Positions 26,077-35,479 of a DNA stretch of 64,000 nucleotides are shown in pieces; position 1 is the stretch's first letter, and each line of letters opens with the position of its first letter. The position numbers were made by a program, and so were the translations under genes. The notes under the pieces were generated by a model that had not been told where the DNA came from, ran no database searches, and saw only the letters and a program-made list of their open reading frames with translations. Origin of the DNA: Zhongshania aliphaticivorans (lineage in GTDB: Bacteria > Pseudomonadota > Gammaproteobacteria > Pseudomonadales > Spongiibacteraceae); NCBI RefSeq assembly GCF_902705875.1, contig NZ_CACSIK010000001.1, positions 1,625,793-1,689,792 of the forward strand. The letters run 5' to 3'.

Positions 26077-26679
26077 TTAGCTCCCGCGTCTTAAAACGCC
26101 AACACTTAACCCTTCAATAGCAAAGTCTTGCTCTCTTAAATCGACTTCGATAGGGGCGTATTCTGGGTTTTCGGCAATGAGTGAAATTTGAAACTTACTT
26201 TTGTTTTGCTGAAAGCGTTTAACCGTTACTTCATCATCAATGCGGGCAACGACAATCTGGCCATTGCGGACATCACTGGTGCGATGAACGGCAAGTAAAT
26301 CATCATCAAATATGCCAACATTAATCATACTGTCGCCTTTAACCCTAAGGAAATAGTCGGCGCTGGGTGAAAAAATGGATCCCGGCATATCGCAATAATC
26401 TTCTATATTGGCTTCAGCAAGTATTGGGTTGCCTGCAGCAACTCGACCAATAATAGGGAGTCCCAGGTTTTCTGGGAGTCTGATGCCTCGTGACGCACCG
26501 GCAATGATTTCTATTGCGCCCTTACGAGCAAGGGCTTTGAGGTGCTCTTCTGCTGCATTGGGAGATTTGAAGCCAAGCTGCCGTGCAATATCAGCTCTTG
26601 TTGGCGGATAGCCTGTTTCACCGATGTGGTCTTTGATTAATTGGAGGACTTCACTTTGCCTAGCGGTCAGCTTTTCCAT
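26077..26679 (-). CDS. lexA: SOS repressor LexA
   Basis: LexA represses DNA-damage genes and cleaves itself when RecA is activated. The 200 residues comprise an N-terminal winged helix ([47 protein letters not shown]) and a C-terminal S24 protease domain. The Ala82-Gly83 cleavage site lies in RVAAGNPI; the catalytic dyad is Ser117 (GDSM) and Lys154 (VTVKRF). Two LexA boxes and a good promoter lie just upstream, so it is autoregulated. sulA follows in the same unit. Confidence 0.97.
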   Translation of the reverse strand: MEKLTARQSEVLQLIKDHIGETGYPPTRADIARQLGFKSPNAAEEHLKALARKGAIEIIAGASRGIRLPENLGLPIIGRVAAGNPILAEANIEDYCDMPGSIFSPSADYFLRVKGDSMINVGIFDDDLLAVHRTSDVRNGQIVVARIDDEVTVKRFQQNKSKFQISLIAENPEYAPIEVDLREQDFAIEGLSVGVLRRGS

Positions 26680-26690
26680 AATTTCAGCAT

Positions 26691-26706
26691 CTGGTTACTT
26701 ATACAG
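26691..26706. promoter_or_regulatory. lexA: SOS box 2 upstream of lexA
   Basis: CTGG-TTACTTAT-ACAG fits the CTGT-N8-ACAG LexA consensus with one mismatch. It lies 12 bases upstream of the lexA start codon and its start is offset 19 bases from the second box. Confidence 0.8.
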
Positions 26707-26709
26707 TAG

Positions 26710-26725
26710 CTGTTATTATATACAG
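26710..26725. promoter_or_regulatory. lexA: SOS box 1 upstream of lexA
   Basis: CTGT-TATTATAT-ACAG is a perfect LexA box with AT-rich centre. It overlaps the -10 element of the lexA promoter, so bound LexA would block RNA polymerase. Confidence 0.93.
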
Positions 26726-26742
26726 TATTATTTGGATGGCAA
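26715..26742 (-). promoter_or_regulatory. lexA: lexA-sulA promoter
   Basis: On the minus strand TTGCCA (26742-26737) and TATAAT (26720-26715) are separated by 16 bases. The -10 is inside SOS box 1, which fits autorepression. Confidence 0.75.
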
Positions 26743-26780
26743 TAGCTGTCTTATTAATTGGTTTGAACTTGCCTATATAC

Positions 26781-26804
26781 AAAAAAAACCTGCCAAGGCA
26801 GGTT
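26781..26804 (-). terminator. Intrinsic terminator of the 26860-27177 gene
   Basis: AACCTGCC (26787-26794) and GGCAGGTT (26797-26804) form an 8-bp stem with a 2-base loop; on the minus strand it is followed by an eight-T run (26788-26781). It ends the small gene upstream and insulates it from the lexA promoter. Confidence 0.85.
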
Positions 26805-26859
26805 GGAGGGGAGGTCGAGCAACGGGGGGCTATCGTTTACAAAGATAACGTTTGGATTG

Positions 26860-27177
26860 TCAGTATTCGTCGGTGATGCCGTTGACGATATCTGATTCGA
26901 TTTCTGATAGTGGATTCCAGCTTTCAGGAACCATGGTGTCATCTAGAAAGCGATAATCGTCATCACTCAATTCAAATGCATTTCGCCAATCCTCTGGCTC
27001 TTCTACCATGTCTAGGTTTAACTGTGCCCAGCTATCCATATCGTATTGACACAGTTCTCCGTCGATTAGCTGTACTTCTACTGAGTCGCCGTCGTCGTCG
27101 ATTGCAACAACTTCAAATAACTGACTTGATTCGATGTCTTTATACCAATAACCAACTTGGGGTCTAATTGTGGCCAT
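26860..27177 (-). CDS. Small acidic protein, DUF6763-like
   Basis: A 105-residue acidic protein (ATIRPQVGYWYKDIESSQLFEVVAIDDDGDSVEVQLIDGEL, later EEPEDWRNAFELSDDDY). The N-terminal half reads as an SH3-like beta-barrel. The start at 27177 follows GGAGGCGAACATC, a strong ribosome binding site, so the 13 extra upstream codons of the open frame are not used. Similar small proteins occur in gammaproteobacteria without known function; the DUF name is my recollection, not a search result. It is a single gene with its own terminator. Confidence 0.75.
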   Translation of the reverse strand: MATIRPQVGYWYKDIESSQLFEVVAIDDDGDSVEVQLIDGELCQYDMDSWAQLNLDMVEEPEDWRNAFELSDDDYRFLDDTMVPESWNPLSEIESDIVNGITDEY

Positions 27178-27431
27178 GATGTTCGCCTCCGTTGATTTAC
27201 CGTTCCAAATTAACATCTAACAATTTACTGTCCAGTACGTATTTTTCACGGCTGCGTAACGGCGAGCTGGGGTTTTGTTGCAGTCTTTAATACAATTGGC
27301 TTTATATTCAGCCGCATAGATGCATTTTTTGATCTAGTTTTGCGGTTTTTTTATTTTTTTTTATGGTTCATTTATCTAAGCGCGGCTCGTTTAGAAATGA
27401 AATTGTCTAGCAGAACCTAGAGGATGCCCCA

Positions 27432-28544
27432 ATGTTGGAGCAGTGGTGGATGAATTTTCAACCAGAGGAATACCCCTGGTTGGGCGATGTTTTTGTGTTG
27501 GTTTTAATCCTATTGAGCTTGAATTTGGTTTTGGGCAGATTGATATCTCACCTTGCTAAGAAATTTGAGGCAACTCATAACCTTTGGGATGACGCATTGT
27601 TGGAAGCTGCTAGGCGACCTGCACTGTTAATGATTTGGGCAGTGGGCGGTAGTCACATATTAGAGATCATAGGTCGATCGACAGAAGCAGAAGTTTTTTC
27701 AACACTGGATTCACTACGCGCAGTGGGTGTGGTGTTGATTCTTGCTTGGTTTTTGGTGTCTTTGGTCCGGCAGGTTGAATTGCGCTTGTTGTCGGATACT
27801 TACAGTAAGCAGGATGAGCCTATTGACCAGACCACAGTAATGGCTCTGGGTAAATTGGTACGGTCTGCCATTATTATTGTATCTGCCTTAATGGTCCTTC
27901 AAAACTTGGGATACAGTATTTCAGGTGTCTTGGCTTTTGGTGGTATTGGGGGGATAGCGGTTGGTTTTGCGGCGAAAGATTTGTTGGCTAACTTTTTTGG
28001 CGGTTTGATGGTGTATTTGGATCGTCCCTTTTCAGTGGGGGATTGGATTCGTTCTCCGGATAAAAATATTGAGGGTACGGTAGAAAATATTGGTTGGCGC
28101 CAAACCCGTATTAGAACCTTCGACCAACGTCCACTGTATGTTCCCAATGCAACGTTTTCACAAATTTCTGTGGAAAACCCATCACGGATGCTAAACCGTC
28201 GAATCTACGAGACGATTGGGGTGCGCTATGAGGATGCGTCGGTCGTTCCTGAAATCATTACACAGGTCCGAGCCATGCTAGAGGATCATTCAGATATAGA
28301 TTTAGGTAAAACCCTGATCGTTAATTTTAATAAGTACAATGCGTCCTCATTGGACTTTTTTGTGTATACATTTACCAAAACCACAAACTGGGTTGAATAC
28401 CATAAAATCAAGCAGGATGTGTTGCTAAGGATTCTTGAAATTATTCATGGCCTTGGGGCTGATGTGGCGTTCCCAACGTCCACCATCAAACTCGACCCTA
28501 TCTCAATTGAATCGGCGTCAGAACGTCAGCGGAGCAGTAACTAA
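27432..28544 (+). CDS. Mechanosensitive ion channel, MscS family
   Basis: A 370-residue small-conductance type channel. Four hydrophobic segments are seen: about 17-41, 58-76, 92-112 and 134-178. The last includes the pore helix GGIGGIAVGFAAKDLLANFFGGLMVYLDRPFSVGDWI, the Gly/Ala-rich TM3 and the start of the MscS beta domain. The cytoplasmic part includes VENIGWRQTRIRTFDQRPLYVPNATF and an alpha/beta C-terminal domain. Expected role: pressure release on osmotic downshock. Its TAA directly precedes the ATG of the phosphorylase gene, suggesting co-transcription. Confidence 0.92.
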   Translation: MLEQWWMNFQPEEYPWLGDVFVLVLILLSLNLVLGRLISHLAKKFEATHNLWDDALLEAARRPALLMIWAVGGSHILEIIGRSTEAEVFSTLDSLRAVGVVLILAWFLVSLVRQVELRLLSDTYSKQDEPIDQTTVMALGKLVRSAIIIVSALMVLQNLGYSISGVLAFGGIGGIAVGFAAKDLLANFFGGLMVYLDRPFSVGDWIRSPDKNIEGTVENIGWRQTRIRTFDQRPLYVPNATFSQISVENPSRMLNRRIYETIGVRYEDASVVPEIITQVRAMLEDHSDIDLGKTLIVNFNKYNASSLDFFVYTFTKTTNWVEYHKIKQDVLLRILEIIHGLGADVAFPTSTIKLDPISIESASERQRSSN

Positions 28545-29288
28545 ATGACAAAAACGATTGCCGTAATCGGCGGTACTGGGCTGTGTGATTGGCCGGGTGC
28601 TGAAGTATTGGATGAAACTGCTATAGAAACAGAATATGGCGCCCCAAGTTCATTATTACAGCGTATCCGCTACGAGGGTGCCGAGTTTCTTTTTTTAGCA
28701 CGTCATGGCAAGGGGCATCAAATTCCGCCACATGCTATTAATTATAGAGCGAATGTGGCGGCCCTAAAAAAGGCTGGGGTTGATGCCTTGGTTGCTGTTA
28801 ATGCAGTGGGGGGGATAAGTGAGCGATTTGTCACTGGGGTGATTGCGATTCCCAACCAAATTAATGATTATACTTGGGGGCGAGAGCATACATTTTTTGA
28901 TGGTAGTAATGGCAAGGTGGAGCACATCGATTTTAGTTACCCCTATAGCCAGGATTTAAGGTCTCGCCTCGCAAATGCGGCGGTTGATGCTGATATTGCA
29001 TTTGAAGACTATGGCGTTTATGCCGTAACACAGGGGCCGCGTTTAGAAACGGCGGCAGAGATTAGCCGTTTAGCCCGTGATGGAAACGATATTGTTGGGA
29101 TGACGGCGATGCCTGAGGCAAGTCTAGCCCGAGAAGTAGGCATTGAATATGCGTCGGTAGCGCTTGTCGTTAACCCAGGTGCGGGCTTAAGCGACAACAT
29201 TATTACCATGGAAGATATTCAGACTGTCATCGATACCGGCATGCTGCAAGTTAAATCTATTCTCGCGCATTGTATCGCGGCTTATTGA
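28545..29288 (+). CDS. S-methyl-5'-thioinosine phosphorylase (MTAP/PNP family)
   Basis: A 247-residue purine nucleoside phosphorylase of the MTA/MTI phosphorylase family. Motifs are AVIGGTGLCDWPGAE (phosphate loop), LARHGKGHQIPPHAINYRANVAAL, AVNAVGGI, and GPRLETAAEISRLARDGNDIVGMTAMPEASLAREVGIEYASVALVVNPGAG. The Pseudomonas enzyme in the same neighbourhood, before csiV-mfd, acts on methylthioinosine from polyamine or quorum-signal synthesis; I assign this by that parallel. Methylthioadenosine or another nucleoside remains possible. Its end overlaps the convergent csiV by 7 bases. Confidence 0.85.
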   Translation: MTKTIAVIGGTGLCDWPGAEVLDETAIETEYGAPSSLLQRIRYEGAEFLFLARHGKGHQIPPHAINYRANVAALKKAGVDALVAVNAVGGISERFVTGVIAIPNQINDYTWGREHTFFDGSNGKVEHIDFSYPYSQDLRSRLANAAVDADIAFEDYGVYAVTQGPRLETAAEISRLARDGNDIVGMTAMPEASLAREVGIEYASVALVVNPGAGLSDNIITMEDIQTVIDTGMLQVKSILAHCIAAY

Positions 29289-30121
29289 GCCGCGTTTACA
29301 GAACCTGGCTCACTCTCTACAGGTTTTGTTTTTATCTTGGTCACTTTGATAATGAGCCCAAAGCGAGGGTGATCAATAAAGTGTAATTCGTCACTTCGCA
29401 TCCGGCGCTGCTGCTTCATTACGACTATTTGTTCAATGGGGTAGTCATTATTTTGTGCTTGCACCGGAGTTTGACTCAATGTTTGAGTGCGGCTTGGGTT
29501 TTGCTCAAGAAATTTGGCGTACTCTGGGCTAGATTCAAAGTCCTCATCAATAAATGGGGACTCTTCTTCTGGCTCGTCAAATCGCAGGGGTTGGCGCGGT
29601 AGATAGTAATTGCCTGCCTGGCTACCGAAACTACTTAGCCATAAATTGGTGTCCACATGAAGGTAGCGTTCTACGGCAACACGGAGATATCCCTCTAATT
29701 CGTAATGATTACCGTATTGTCGGCCGCCTTGAATAAGGATGGCGGGTGCATTTTTTCGTGATTTTAAATCTTGTTGCCAACTGGCTTGGATAAGCGGTTT
29801 GTAGCGGGACGACAGGCGCAATGATTTAAGCGTCTTTTCAAACTCTGGGTCCATATAGTCAACTTTTTGTAAGGAATTGCCACTGTTGTCTATGCGAACC
29901 CAGTTACGAGGGTAGCGGAGGTGAAGGTTGTCTGGCCAGTCTTCCTCGTACCGATTTGAGGGATCGTTGTTGGCAAATACGACAAGATCAATATGGAAGC
30001 GACTGTCGTTTTGGCTAAAGGCCATGTTGCTGGCCGATAGCAATATGAATAGGGCGACCACAACATAGGGCTGTTGGAGGTTTGGTCGTCGCTTAAGCGT
30101 TTTCATATCAAAAAGTCCCAT
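29282..30121 (-). CDS. csiV: CsiV-like periplasmic protein
   Basis: A 279-residue exported protein: hydrophobic signal (YVVVALFILLSASNMAFS), then RFHIDLVVFANNDPSNRYEEDWPDNL, the typical opening of CsiV, which in Vibrio is needed with LpoA-type function for D-amino acid tolerance and cell-wall growth. Later segments (GNHYELEGYLRVAVERYLHVDTNLWLS and QQRRMRSDELHFIDHPRFGLIIKVTKI) match the family pattern. It lies next to mfd as in Pseudomonas. The start could be either Met1 or the ATG five codons later. Confidence 0.82.
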   Translation of the reverse strand: MGLFDMKTLKRRPNLQQPYVVVALFILLSASNMAFSQNDSRFHIDLVVFANNDPSNRYEEDWPDNLHLRYPRNWVRIDNSGNSLQKVDYMDPEFEKTLKSLRLSSRYKPLIQASWQQDLKSRKNAPAILIQGGRQYGNHYELEGYLRVAVERYLHVDTNLWLSSFGSQAGNYYLPRQPLRFDEPEEESPFIDEDFESSPEYAKFLEQNPSRTQTLSQTPVQAQNNDYPIEQIVVMKQQRRMRSDELHFIDHPRFGLIIKVTKIKTKPVESEPGSVNAAQ

Positions 30122-30173
30122 TGTGTCTCTGTCTTCCCATGATCATCTAATGCCAAGCCAAACTATCCCAGTT

Positions 30174-33100
30174 CTATCGTTTTGGCGCTAGCTTTGTTAG
30201 CAGTGATTCTATAAATTCAAAACGTTGTGATGTTTCTTCCATGGGGTATTTAAATTTAAGCGCGGTAGCCCCGTCTAGCTGATAAGTTGCTGGTGCAGAT
30301 TGTACCATCTGCACTAGGCTCAATGGTTCTACGCTAGTATCTTCAGCAAATTCAATCCGCCCAGATTGCCCTGATGCTTCAATTTTACTGAGCCCAAGTG
30401 ATACCGCTTGCAGTCTTAACTCCGCACAGCGGAACAGGTTTTTAACTTGATTTGGAAGTAGGCCGAAGCGATCAATCATTTCAACCTGCAACTCTCTTAA
30501 AGCCTCACTGTTAACTGCACCGGCAATACGTTTATACAGCATTAGGCGGCTTTGTACGTCGGGGAGGTATTCGTCAGGAATAAGGGCGGGCAGGCGTAAA
30601 TTGACTTCAATATGATCGTCGTCACTATTTTCTAAGTTGATTTTTTTTCCGGCCTTAATTGCTTGAACCGCACGGTCCAGCATGTCCATATAGAGGGTAA
30701 AACCTATAGTGTGTATTTGACCGCTTTGGCCCTCACCGAGGAGTTCGCCAGCGCCGCGGATTTCCATGTCTTGAGTGGCAAGGGTAAAGCCCGCGCCGAG
30801 ATCGTCGGCTTCGCTGATGGCCGTCAAACGTTTTTCTGCATCGCCTGTTAATTGTTTGGTAGGAGGGGTTAGGAGATAGGCGTAAGCTTGATGGTGTGAG
30901 CGACCAACCCTGCCTCGCAATTGGTGTAGTTGTGCAAGCCCAAACTTGTCGGCGCGATCAATAATGATGGTATTTGCATTAGGTACGTCTATACCCGTTT
31001 CGATAATGGTTGAGCAAACCAATATATTGTGACGTTTGTGATAAAAATCACTCATTACCTGTTCCAGCTCTCGCTCACGCATTTGCCCGTGGCCAATACC
31101 AATACGCAGCTCGGGGATCATTTCTTGTAAATCCCGCGCTGTTTTTTCAATGGTTTTCACATCATTGTGAAGGTAATACACCTGACCGCCGCGAAGAATT
31201 TCACGGAGTATGGACTCTTTTATGAGCGCTGGATCTGATTCCCGCACAAAGGTTTTTACCGAAAGTCGTCGTGCTGGCGGAGTCGCAATGATTGATAAAT
31301 CGCGAATACCCGCCATCGACATATTTAAGGTTCGTGGAATCGGTGTCGCGGTGAGGGTGAGTACATCGACTTCGGCGCGAATGTTTTTAAGTGCTTCTTT
31401 TTGGCGTACACCAAAGCGATGCTCCTCGTCGATAATGACCAAGCCTAGGTTGCTATAGCTGATATCGTTGCCAAGGAGCTTATGAGTGCCAATTAGAATA
31501 TCAACTTTACCTGCAGCGAGATCTGCGATCACCGTTTTTTGTTCAGCGGCACTGCGAAACCGTGAGAGCACTTCAATATTCACCGGTAATTCGGCAAAGC
31601 GGTCACGAAATGACTCAAAATGTTGCTGAGCAAGCAGGGTGGTTGGCACCAAAATGGCTACTTGGGTGTGGTTTTGTACGGCAACAAATGCCGCTCTAAC
31701 TGCCACTTCAGTCTTGCCAAAACCAACATCGCCACAAACCAGTCTATCCATGGGTTTGCTGGATTTTAAATCGCCAACAACAGCTTCAATGGCGGTTTGT
31801 TGGTCGGGTGTCTCTTCAAAGGGAAAGGCGTTGGCGAATTCGTAATAATCTTCGTCACTTAACGCAAATGATCGCCCTTGGCGGGCTTCCCGTCGTGCAT
31901 AAATGTCGAGAAGTTCTGCGGCAACATCTCTAATCTTTTCTGCCGCTTTACGCTTGGCCTTGCTCCATTGGTCGGTGCCAAGCCGGTGTAGGGGTGCTAG
32001 GTCATCATCTGCGCCGCTATAACGGCTTATCAATTGTAGAGAAGTAACGGGCACATACAATTTTGCGCCGTCTGCATATTCTAGGCTCAAAAACTCATTG
32101 GCTTGATCATCTATATCTATACTTTGCAGGCCTAAATAGCGACCGACACCGTGGTCGGCATGAACCACTGGTGCGCCAATACGTAGCTCCGCTAGGTTTT
32201 TAACGACATTTTCAGCGGTGTTAGTCGATTTTTTGCGTCGCCGACTTTGTGATACTCGTTTGCCGAATAGCTCTGACTCGGCAATTAATGCAAAGGGCTT
32301 GACTGAGGTGCAAGCAATACCTTCATCTAGTGGCGCGACCGTAATGTTAAGCGTGTCTTTGCCGTTGGCAAAGTCTTGCCAGCCGTTAACGGCTTTTGGT
32401 TTGAGTTTGTGGCGAGTTAGTAGCTCTATTAATGCTTCTCTTCGGCCGGCAGATTCTGCGCAAAAAAGGACCCGTCGGTTTTGGCAGTACTCCCTTAGGC
32501 TGCGGATAGGGTCGTCTTGTTTGCTGTCTACGGTCAGTGACGGGACCGTGTTAATGGCAAAATTAAAGGCCGTTGCTGTTTTGGGGAGAGTGTCATTGCT
32601 GATCGTCACGCGTGGGTAGTTTTTTAAGCGCGAAAATAGTTCAGGTACGGTTTGGAAAACTTCGGCTGGGGGAAGAATGGGGCGATATATGTCTCCAATC
32701 CGCTGTTCGTAACGTTGCTGTACGTCATGCCAATAATGTTCTGCAGCGGCCTCAATTCCAGCCGTTGTGAGTAACCAGCTATTGCTGGGGAGAAAATCGA
32801 ATAAGGTACCGGTCTGCTCAAAGAATAAGGGTAAATAGTATTCTATGCCCGCTGGCGCTATCCCGTCACTGACATCTTGATAGGTTGGGCATTTCCGATG
32901 GTCAACATTAAATTTTTCATGCCATTGCCGTCGAAAAAGCGCGATGCCATTTTCATCTAATGGCAGTTCTTTTCCTGGTAGTAATTTTATTTGCTTGACT
33001 GAATCTATACCGCGCTGGGTTTCTGGGTCAAAACAACGCAGGCTATCAATCTCATCGTCAAGTAAATCTATACGGTAGGGCAGTTCACTGCCCATGGGGA

Positions 33101-33614
33101 AAATATCGATTATTGCGCCGCGACTGGCATATTCACCATGTTGATAAACGGTATCGACATGATGGTAACCACTTTTTTCTAATTGCTGACGAAACGCATC
33201 AATATCTAAGGTCTGTCCTATATTCAGGTCTAAGCTGTGCTTGTTGATATAGTCTGGCGGTGCGATTCGCTGCATTAGGGTGGTAATGGGGGCGACTAGA
33301 ATACCGCGTTTCATTGTTATGAGTTCGCTAAGGGTGCGTAAGCGCTCTGAAACAATGTCTTCATGGGGCGAAAAATTATCGTAGGGTAGGGTTTCCCAGT
33401 CTGGGAGCAGCCTGACGATTAAGCTGTCACAAAAAAAACGTAAATTTTGTTCGAGTTGATAAGCGGATGCTGTATCCGCCGTCAACAGCAAAATGGGCGC
33501 ATCTACTGATTTAGCTAACTCTGCGGCAATTAAACCGTGACTTGCAGAGGGTATATTTCCCCAGTGAAGGGCTCCGCCTTTTGGCGGATTTACGATGGTG
33601 GGTAGTTCAATCAC
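30174..33614 (-). CDS. mfd: Transcription-repair coupling factor
   Basis: Mfd displaces RNA polymerase stalled at DNA damage and recruits UvrAB. The 1146-residue product has full length. The N-terminal UvrB-like modules contain DWETLPYDNFSPHEDIVSERLRTL. The RNA-polymerase-interacting domain starts near GAPVVHADHGVGRYLGL. The translocase has Walker A GDVGFGKTE, DEEH box IIDEEHRFGVRQKE, TATPIPRTLNM, and helicase motifs through QLRGRVGRSHHQAYAYLL. The TRCF C-terminal domain completes it. It is transcribed upstream of csiV. Confidence 0.97.
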   Translation of the reverse strand: MIELPTIVNPPKGGALHWGNIPSASHGLIAAELAKSVDAPILLLTADTASAYQLEQNLRFFCDSLIVRLLPDWETLPYDNFSPHEDIVSERLRTLSELITMKRGILVAPITTLMQRIAPPDYINKHSLDLNIGQTLDIDAFRQQLEKSGYHHVDTVYQHGEYASRGAIIDIFPMGSELPYRIDLLDDEIDSLRCFDPETQRGIDSVKQIKLLPGKELPLDENGIALFRRQWHEKFNVDHRKCPTYQDVSDGIAPAGIEYYLPLFFEQTGTLFDFLPSNSWLLTTAGIEAAAEHYWHDVQQRYEQRIGDIYRPILPPAEVFQTVPELFSRLKNYPRVTISNDTLPKTATAFNFAINTVPSLTVDSKQDDPIRSLREYCQNRRVLFCAESAGRREALIELLTRHKLKPKAVNGWQDFANGKDTLNITVAPLDEGIACTSVKPFALIAESELFGKRVSQSRRRKKSTNTAENVVKNLAELRIGAPVVHADHGVGRYLGLQSIDIDDQANEFLSLEYADGAKLYVPVTSLQLISRYSGADDDLAPLHRLGTDQWSKAKRKAAEKIRDVAAELLDIYARREARQGRSFALSDEDYYEFANAFPFEETPDQQTAIEAVVGDLKSSKPMDRLVCGDVGFGKTEVAVRAAFVAVQNHTQVAILVPTTLLAQQHFESFRDRFAELPVNIEVLSRFRSAAEQKTVIADLAAGKVDILIGTHKLLGNDISYSNLGLVIIDEEHRFGVRQKEALKNIRAEVDVLTLTATPIPRTLNMSMAGIRDLSIIATPPARRLSVKTFVRESDPALIKESILREILRGGQVYYLHNDVKTIEKTARDLQEMIPELRIGIGHGQMRERELEQVMSDFYHKRHNILVCSTIIETGIDVPNANTIIIDRADKFGLAQLHQLRGRVGRSHHQAYAYLLTPPTKQLTGDAEKRLTAISEADDLGAGFTLATQDMEIRGAGELLGEGQSGQIHTIGFTLYMDMLDRAVQAIKAGKKINLENSDDDHIEVNLRLPALIPDEYLPDVQSRLMLYKRIAGAVNSEALRELQVEMIDRFGLLPNQVKNLFRCAELRLQAVSLGLSKIEASGQSGRIEFAEDTSVEPLSLVQMVQSAPATYQLDGATALKFKYPMEETSQRFEFIESLLTKLAPKR

Positions 33615-33702
33615 AGTAGAAATTCGGCTTCTTTTAAGAGGTTAACGCGTTATTGTAACCTGCAAATGGTAGTTATTACATTGCTTCAAGTTGCATCGAC
33701 AG

Positions 33703-33731
33703 TTGAACTCAAGAGCAGTAACCAAGATAAT
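33703..33731 (+). promoter_or_regulatory. Candidate sigma-70 promoter of the GAPDH gene
   Basis: TTGAAC (33703-33708) and GATAAT (33726-33731) have an ideal 17-base spacer and lie 41 bases upstream of the GTG start. Confidence 0.55.
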
Positions 33732-33772
33732 ACGCCCTCAATTTTCTCCCCCGTAAGCAAAGGGTATCTGCC

Positions 33773-35239
33773 GTGACTGAAAGAAGACGTGAGCGTCCTG
33801 ATGATTACTTCGCCGATTGGAAAGAGCGCGAAGCATTAGCAGAGGGGATGATTCCCCTTATTGGTAAGTTGTACCGAGCCAATAATGTTAAGACCTATAT
33901 CTATGGTAAAAATCTAGTAAACCTGTCGGTTCTAGATATTATGCAAGCGCACCGTTTTGTGCGTCAGGTAGAGCAAAACGAACTCTCAGAGTTTGAGACT
34001 TTCCCCATTATTCAGGCGCTAGCAACCTTAGACTTGGGTACTGCACATATAGATGCTGGCCGTATAGCCGTAGCTTACGAGGAAACCGGCAAGCCTGCTG
34101 GCCAGTCGGTAGAAGAGTTTGTTCGCAGTCAAGTTAGTGATTTGATCGGCGGTTCTAAAGAGCCAGTCCGTCCAGCTCGCGATGTCGTACTCTACGGTTT
34201 TGGACGTATTGGCCGTTTAGTTGCGCGTTTATTAATCGAGAAGGCGGGTGGGGGTGAGAATTTACGCCTTAAAGCAGTAGTTGTACGCCAAGGCGGTGCA
34301 GAAAACGACCTGGTTAAGCGTGTAAGCTTATTGCGTCGCGACTCAGTTCACGGCCCATTTAACGGTACAATTCGGGTTGATGAAGAACGTCAATCATTTG
34401 TGGCTAATGGCGTTGAAGTTAAGGTGATTTATGCTAATTCACCTTCTGAAGTTGATTATACAAAATATGGCATTAACGACGCTATTCTGGTTGATAACAC
34501 CGGTAAGTGGCGTGACGCTGAAGGTTTGTCTACTCATTTGGCGTGCCCAGGTATTTCCAAGGTTATTTTAACCGCACCTGGCAAAGGTGATATGAAGAAT
34601 ATCGTTCACGGTGTTAATAGTGACGATATCCTTCCTACAGACACCATCATCTCTGCTGCGAGCTGTACGACTAATGCCATCGCACCACCATTGAAAGTTT
34701 TAGATGATAAATTTGGTGTAGATAGCGGACACGTAGAAACTGTCCACTCTTATACTAATGATCAAAACTTGATCGATAATTACCACAAAGGCGACCGTCG
34801 TGGCCGCAGTGCGCCATTGAATATGGTTATCTCTGAAACAGGGGCGGCAAAGGCTGTTGGTAAAGTTTTGCCTCAGTTACTTGGAAAGCTTAGTGGTAAT
34901 GCGATTCGCGTACCGACACCTAATGTGTCTTTGGCGATTCTAAAGTTGAATTTGAAAACTGAAACGACGGTCGAAGAATTGAACGAGTTTATGCGCCGAG
35001 TGGCATTGCATTCGCCATTGCGTAAGCAGATTGATTATTCAAATTCACCTGAAGTTGTATCCAGCGATTTTGTTGGCTCGCGTCACGCCTGTGTTTTTGA
35101 TAGTGAAGCGACTATTGTCAAAGGCAATACTGCAGTCTTGTACTGCTGGTATGACAATGAATTTGGTTATAGCTGCCAGGTTCATCGTATTCTTGAACAA
35201 ATGGCCGGCGTTGATTACGCGGTATATCCTCAGGATTAG
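33773..35239 (+). CDS. Glyceraldehyde-3-phosphate dehydrogenase, long form
   Basis: Oxidises glyceraldehyde 3-phosphate, or runs in the gluconeogenic direction. The 488 residues include an N-terminal extension of about 135 residues rich in helices (DYFADWKEREALAEGMIPLIGKLYRANNV). The Rossmann core begins at VVLYGFGRIGRLVARLL, with the active Cys298 in SAASCTTNAI, and PTPNVSLAILKLNLK and WYDNEFGYSCQV near the end. This extended type sits beside mfd and nqrA in Pseudomonas. The start is GTG with AAAGGG upstream. The function of the extension is unknown. Confidence 0.93.
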   Translation: MTERRRERPDDYFADWKEREALAEGMIPLIGKLYRANNVKTYIYGKNLVNLSVLDIMQAHRFVRQVEQNELSEFETFPIIQALATLDLGTAHIDAGRIAVAYEETGKPAGQSVEEFVRSQVSDLIGGSKEPVRPARDVVLYGFGRIGRLVARLLIEKAGGGENLRLKAVVVRQGGAENDLVKRVSLLRRDSVHGPFNGTIRVDEERQSFVANGVEVKVIYANSPSEVDYTKYGINDAILVDNTGKWRDAEGLSTHLACPGISKVILTAPGKGDMKNIVHGVNSDDILPTDTIISAASCTTNAIAPPLKVLDDKFGVDSGHVETVHSYTNDQNLIDNYHKGDRRGRSAPLNMVISETGAAKAVGKVLPQLLGKLSGNAIRVPTPNVSLAILKLNLKTETTVEELNEFMRRVALHSPLRKQIDYSNSPEVVSSDFVGSRHACVFDSEATIVKGNTAVLYCWYDNEFGYSCQVHRILEQMAGVDYAVYPQD

Positions 35240-35246
35240 AGTGTTA

Positions 35247-35288
35247 GGGCTGGGCTCACTTGGTTTTTAAAGCAAGTGAGTGTGGCCC
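35247..35288. terminator. Stem-loop after the GAPDH gene
   Basis: CTCACTTG (35255-35262) and CAAGTGAG (35273-35280) form a perfect 8-bp stem, extended across a 4x4 internal loop by GGGC/GCCC. There is no clear T-tract, so it may be a weak terminator or mRNA-stabilising hairpin. Confidence 0.45.
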
Positions 35289-35479
35289 GAAATGTTTGTT
35301 AACTTGGCCTTTAACATGGGTCTTGCTGTAGCAAGCAGATCGTCGAGTCTTTATACTTGTCGCAGTTTTTATAATGTGTGGCTCTAAAAGCAGTCACTCA
35401 TTATTTCCGGAGCGTTTTCGCGCTCTGTTTACGCAGATTTGCAATGTCGCGTTTAACCATAAGAGTGTTAGGCAACCTT

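Noticed and set aside
30663..32619. Several 60-130 codon plus-strand frames inside mfd
   Set aside because: Each is antisense to the conserved helicase or UvrB-like parts of mfd and lacks any motif.
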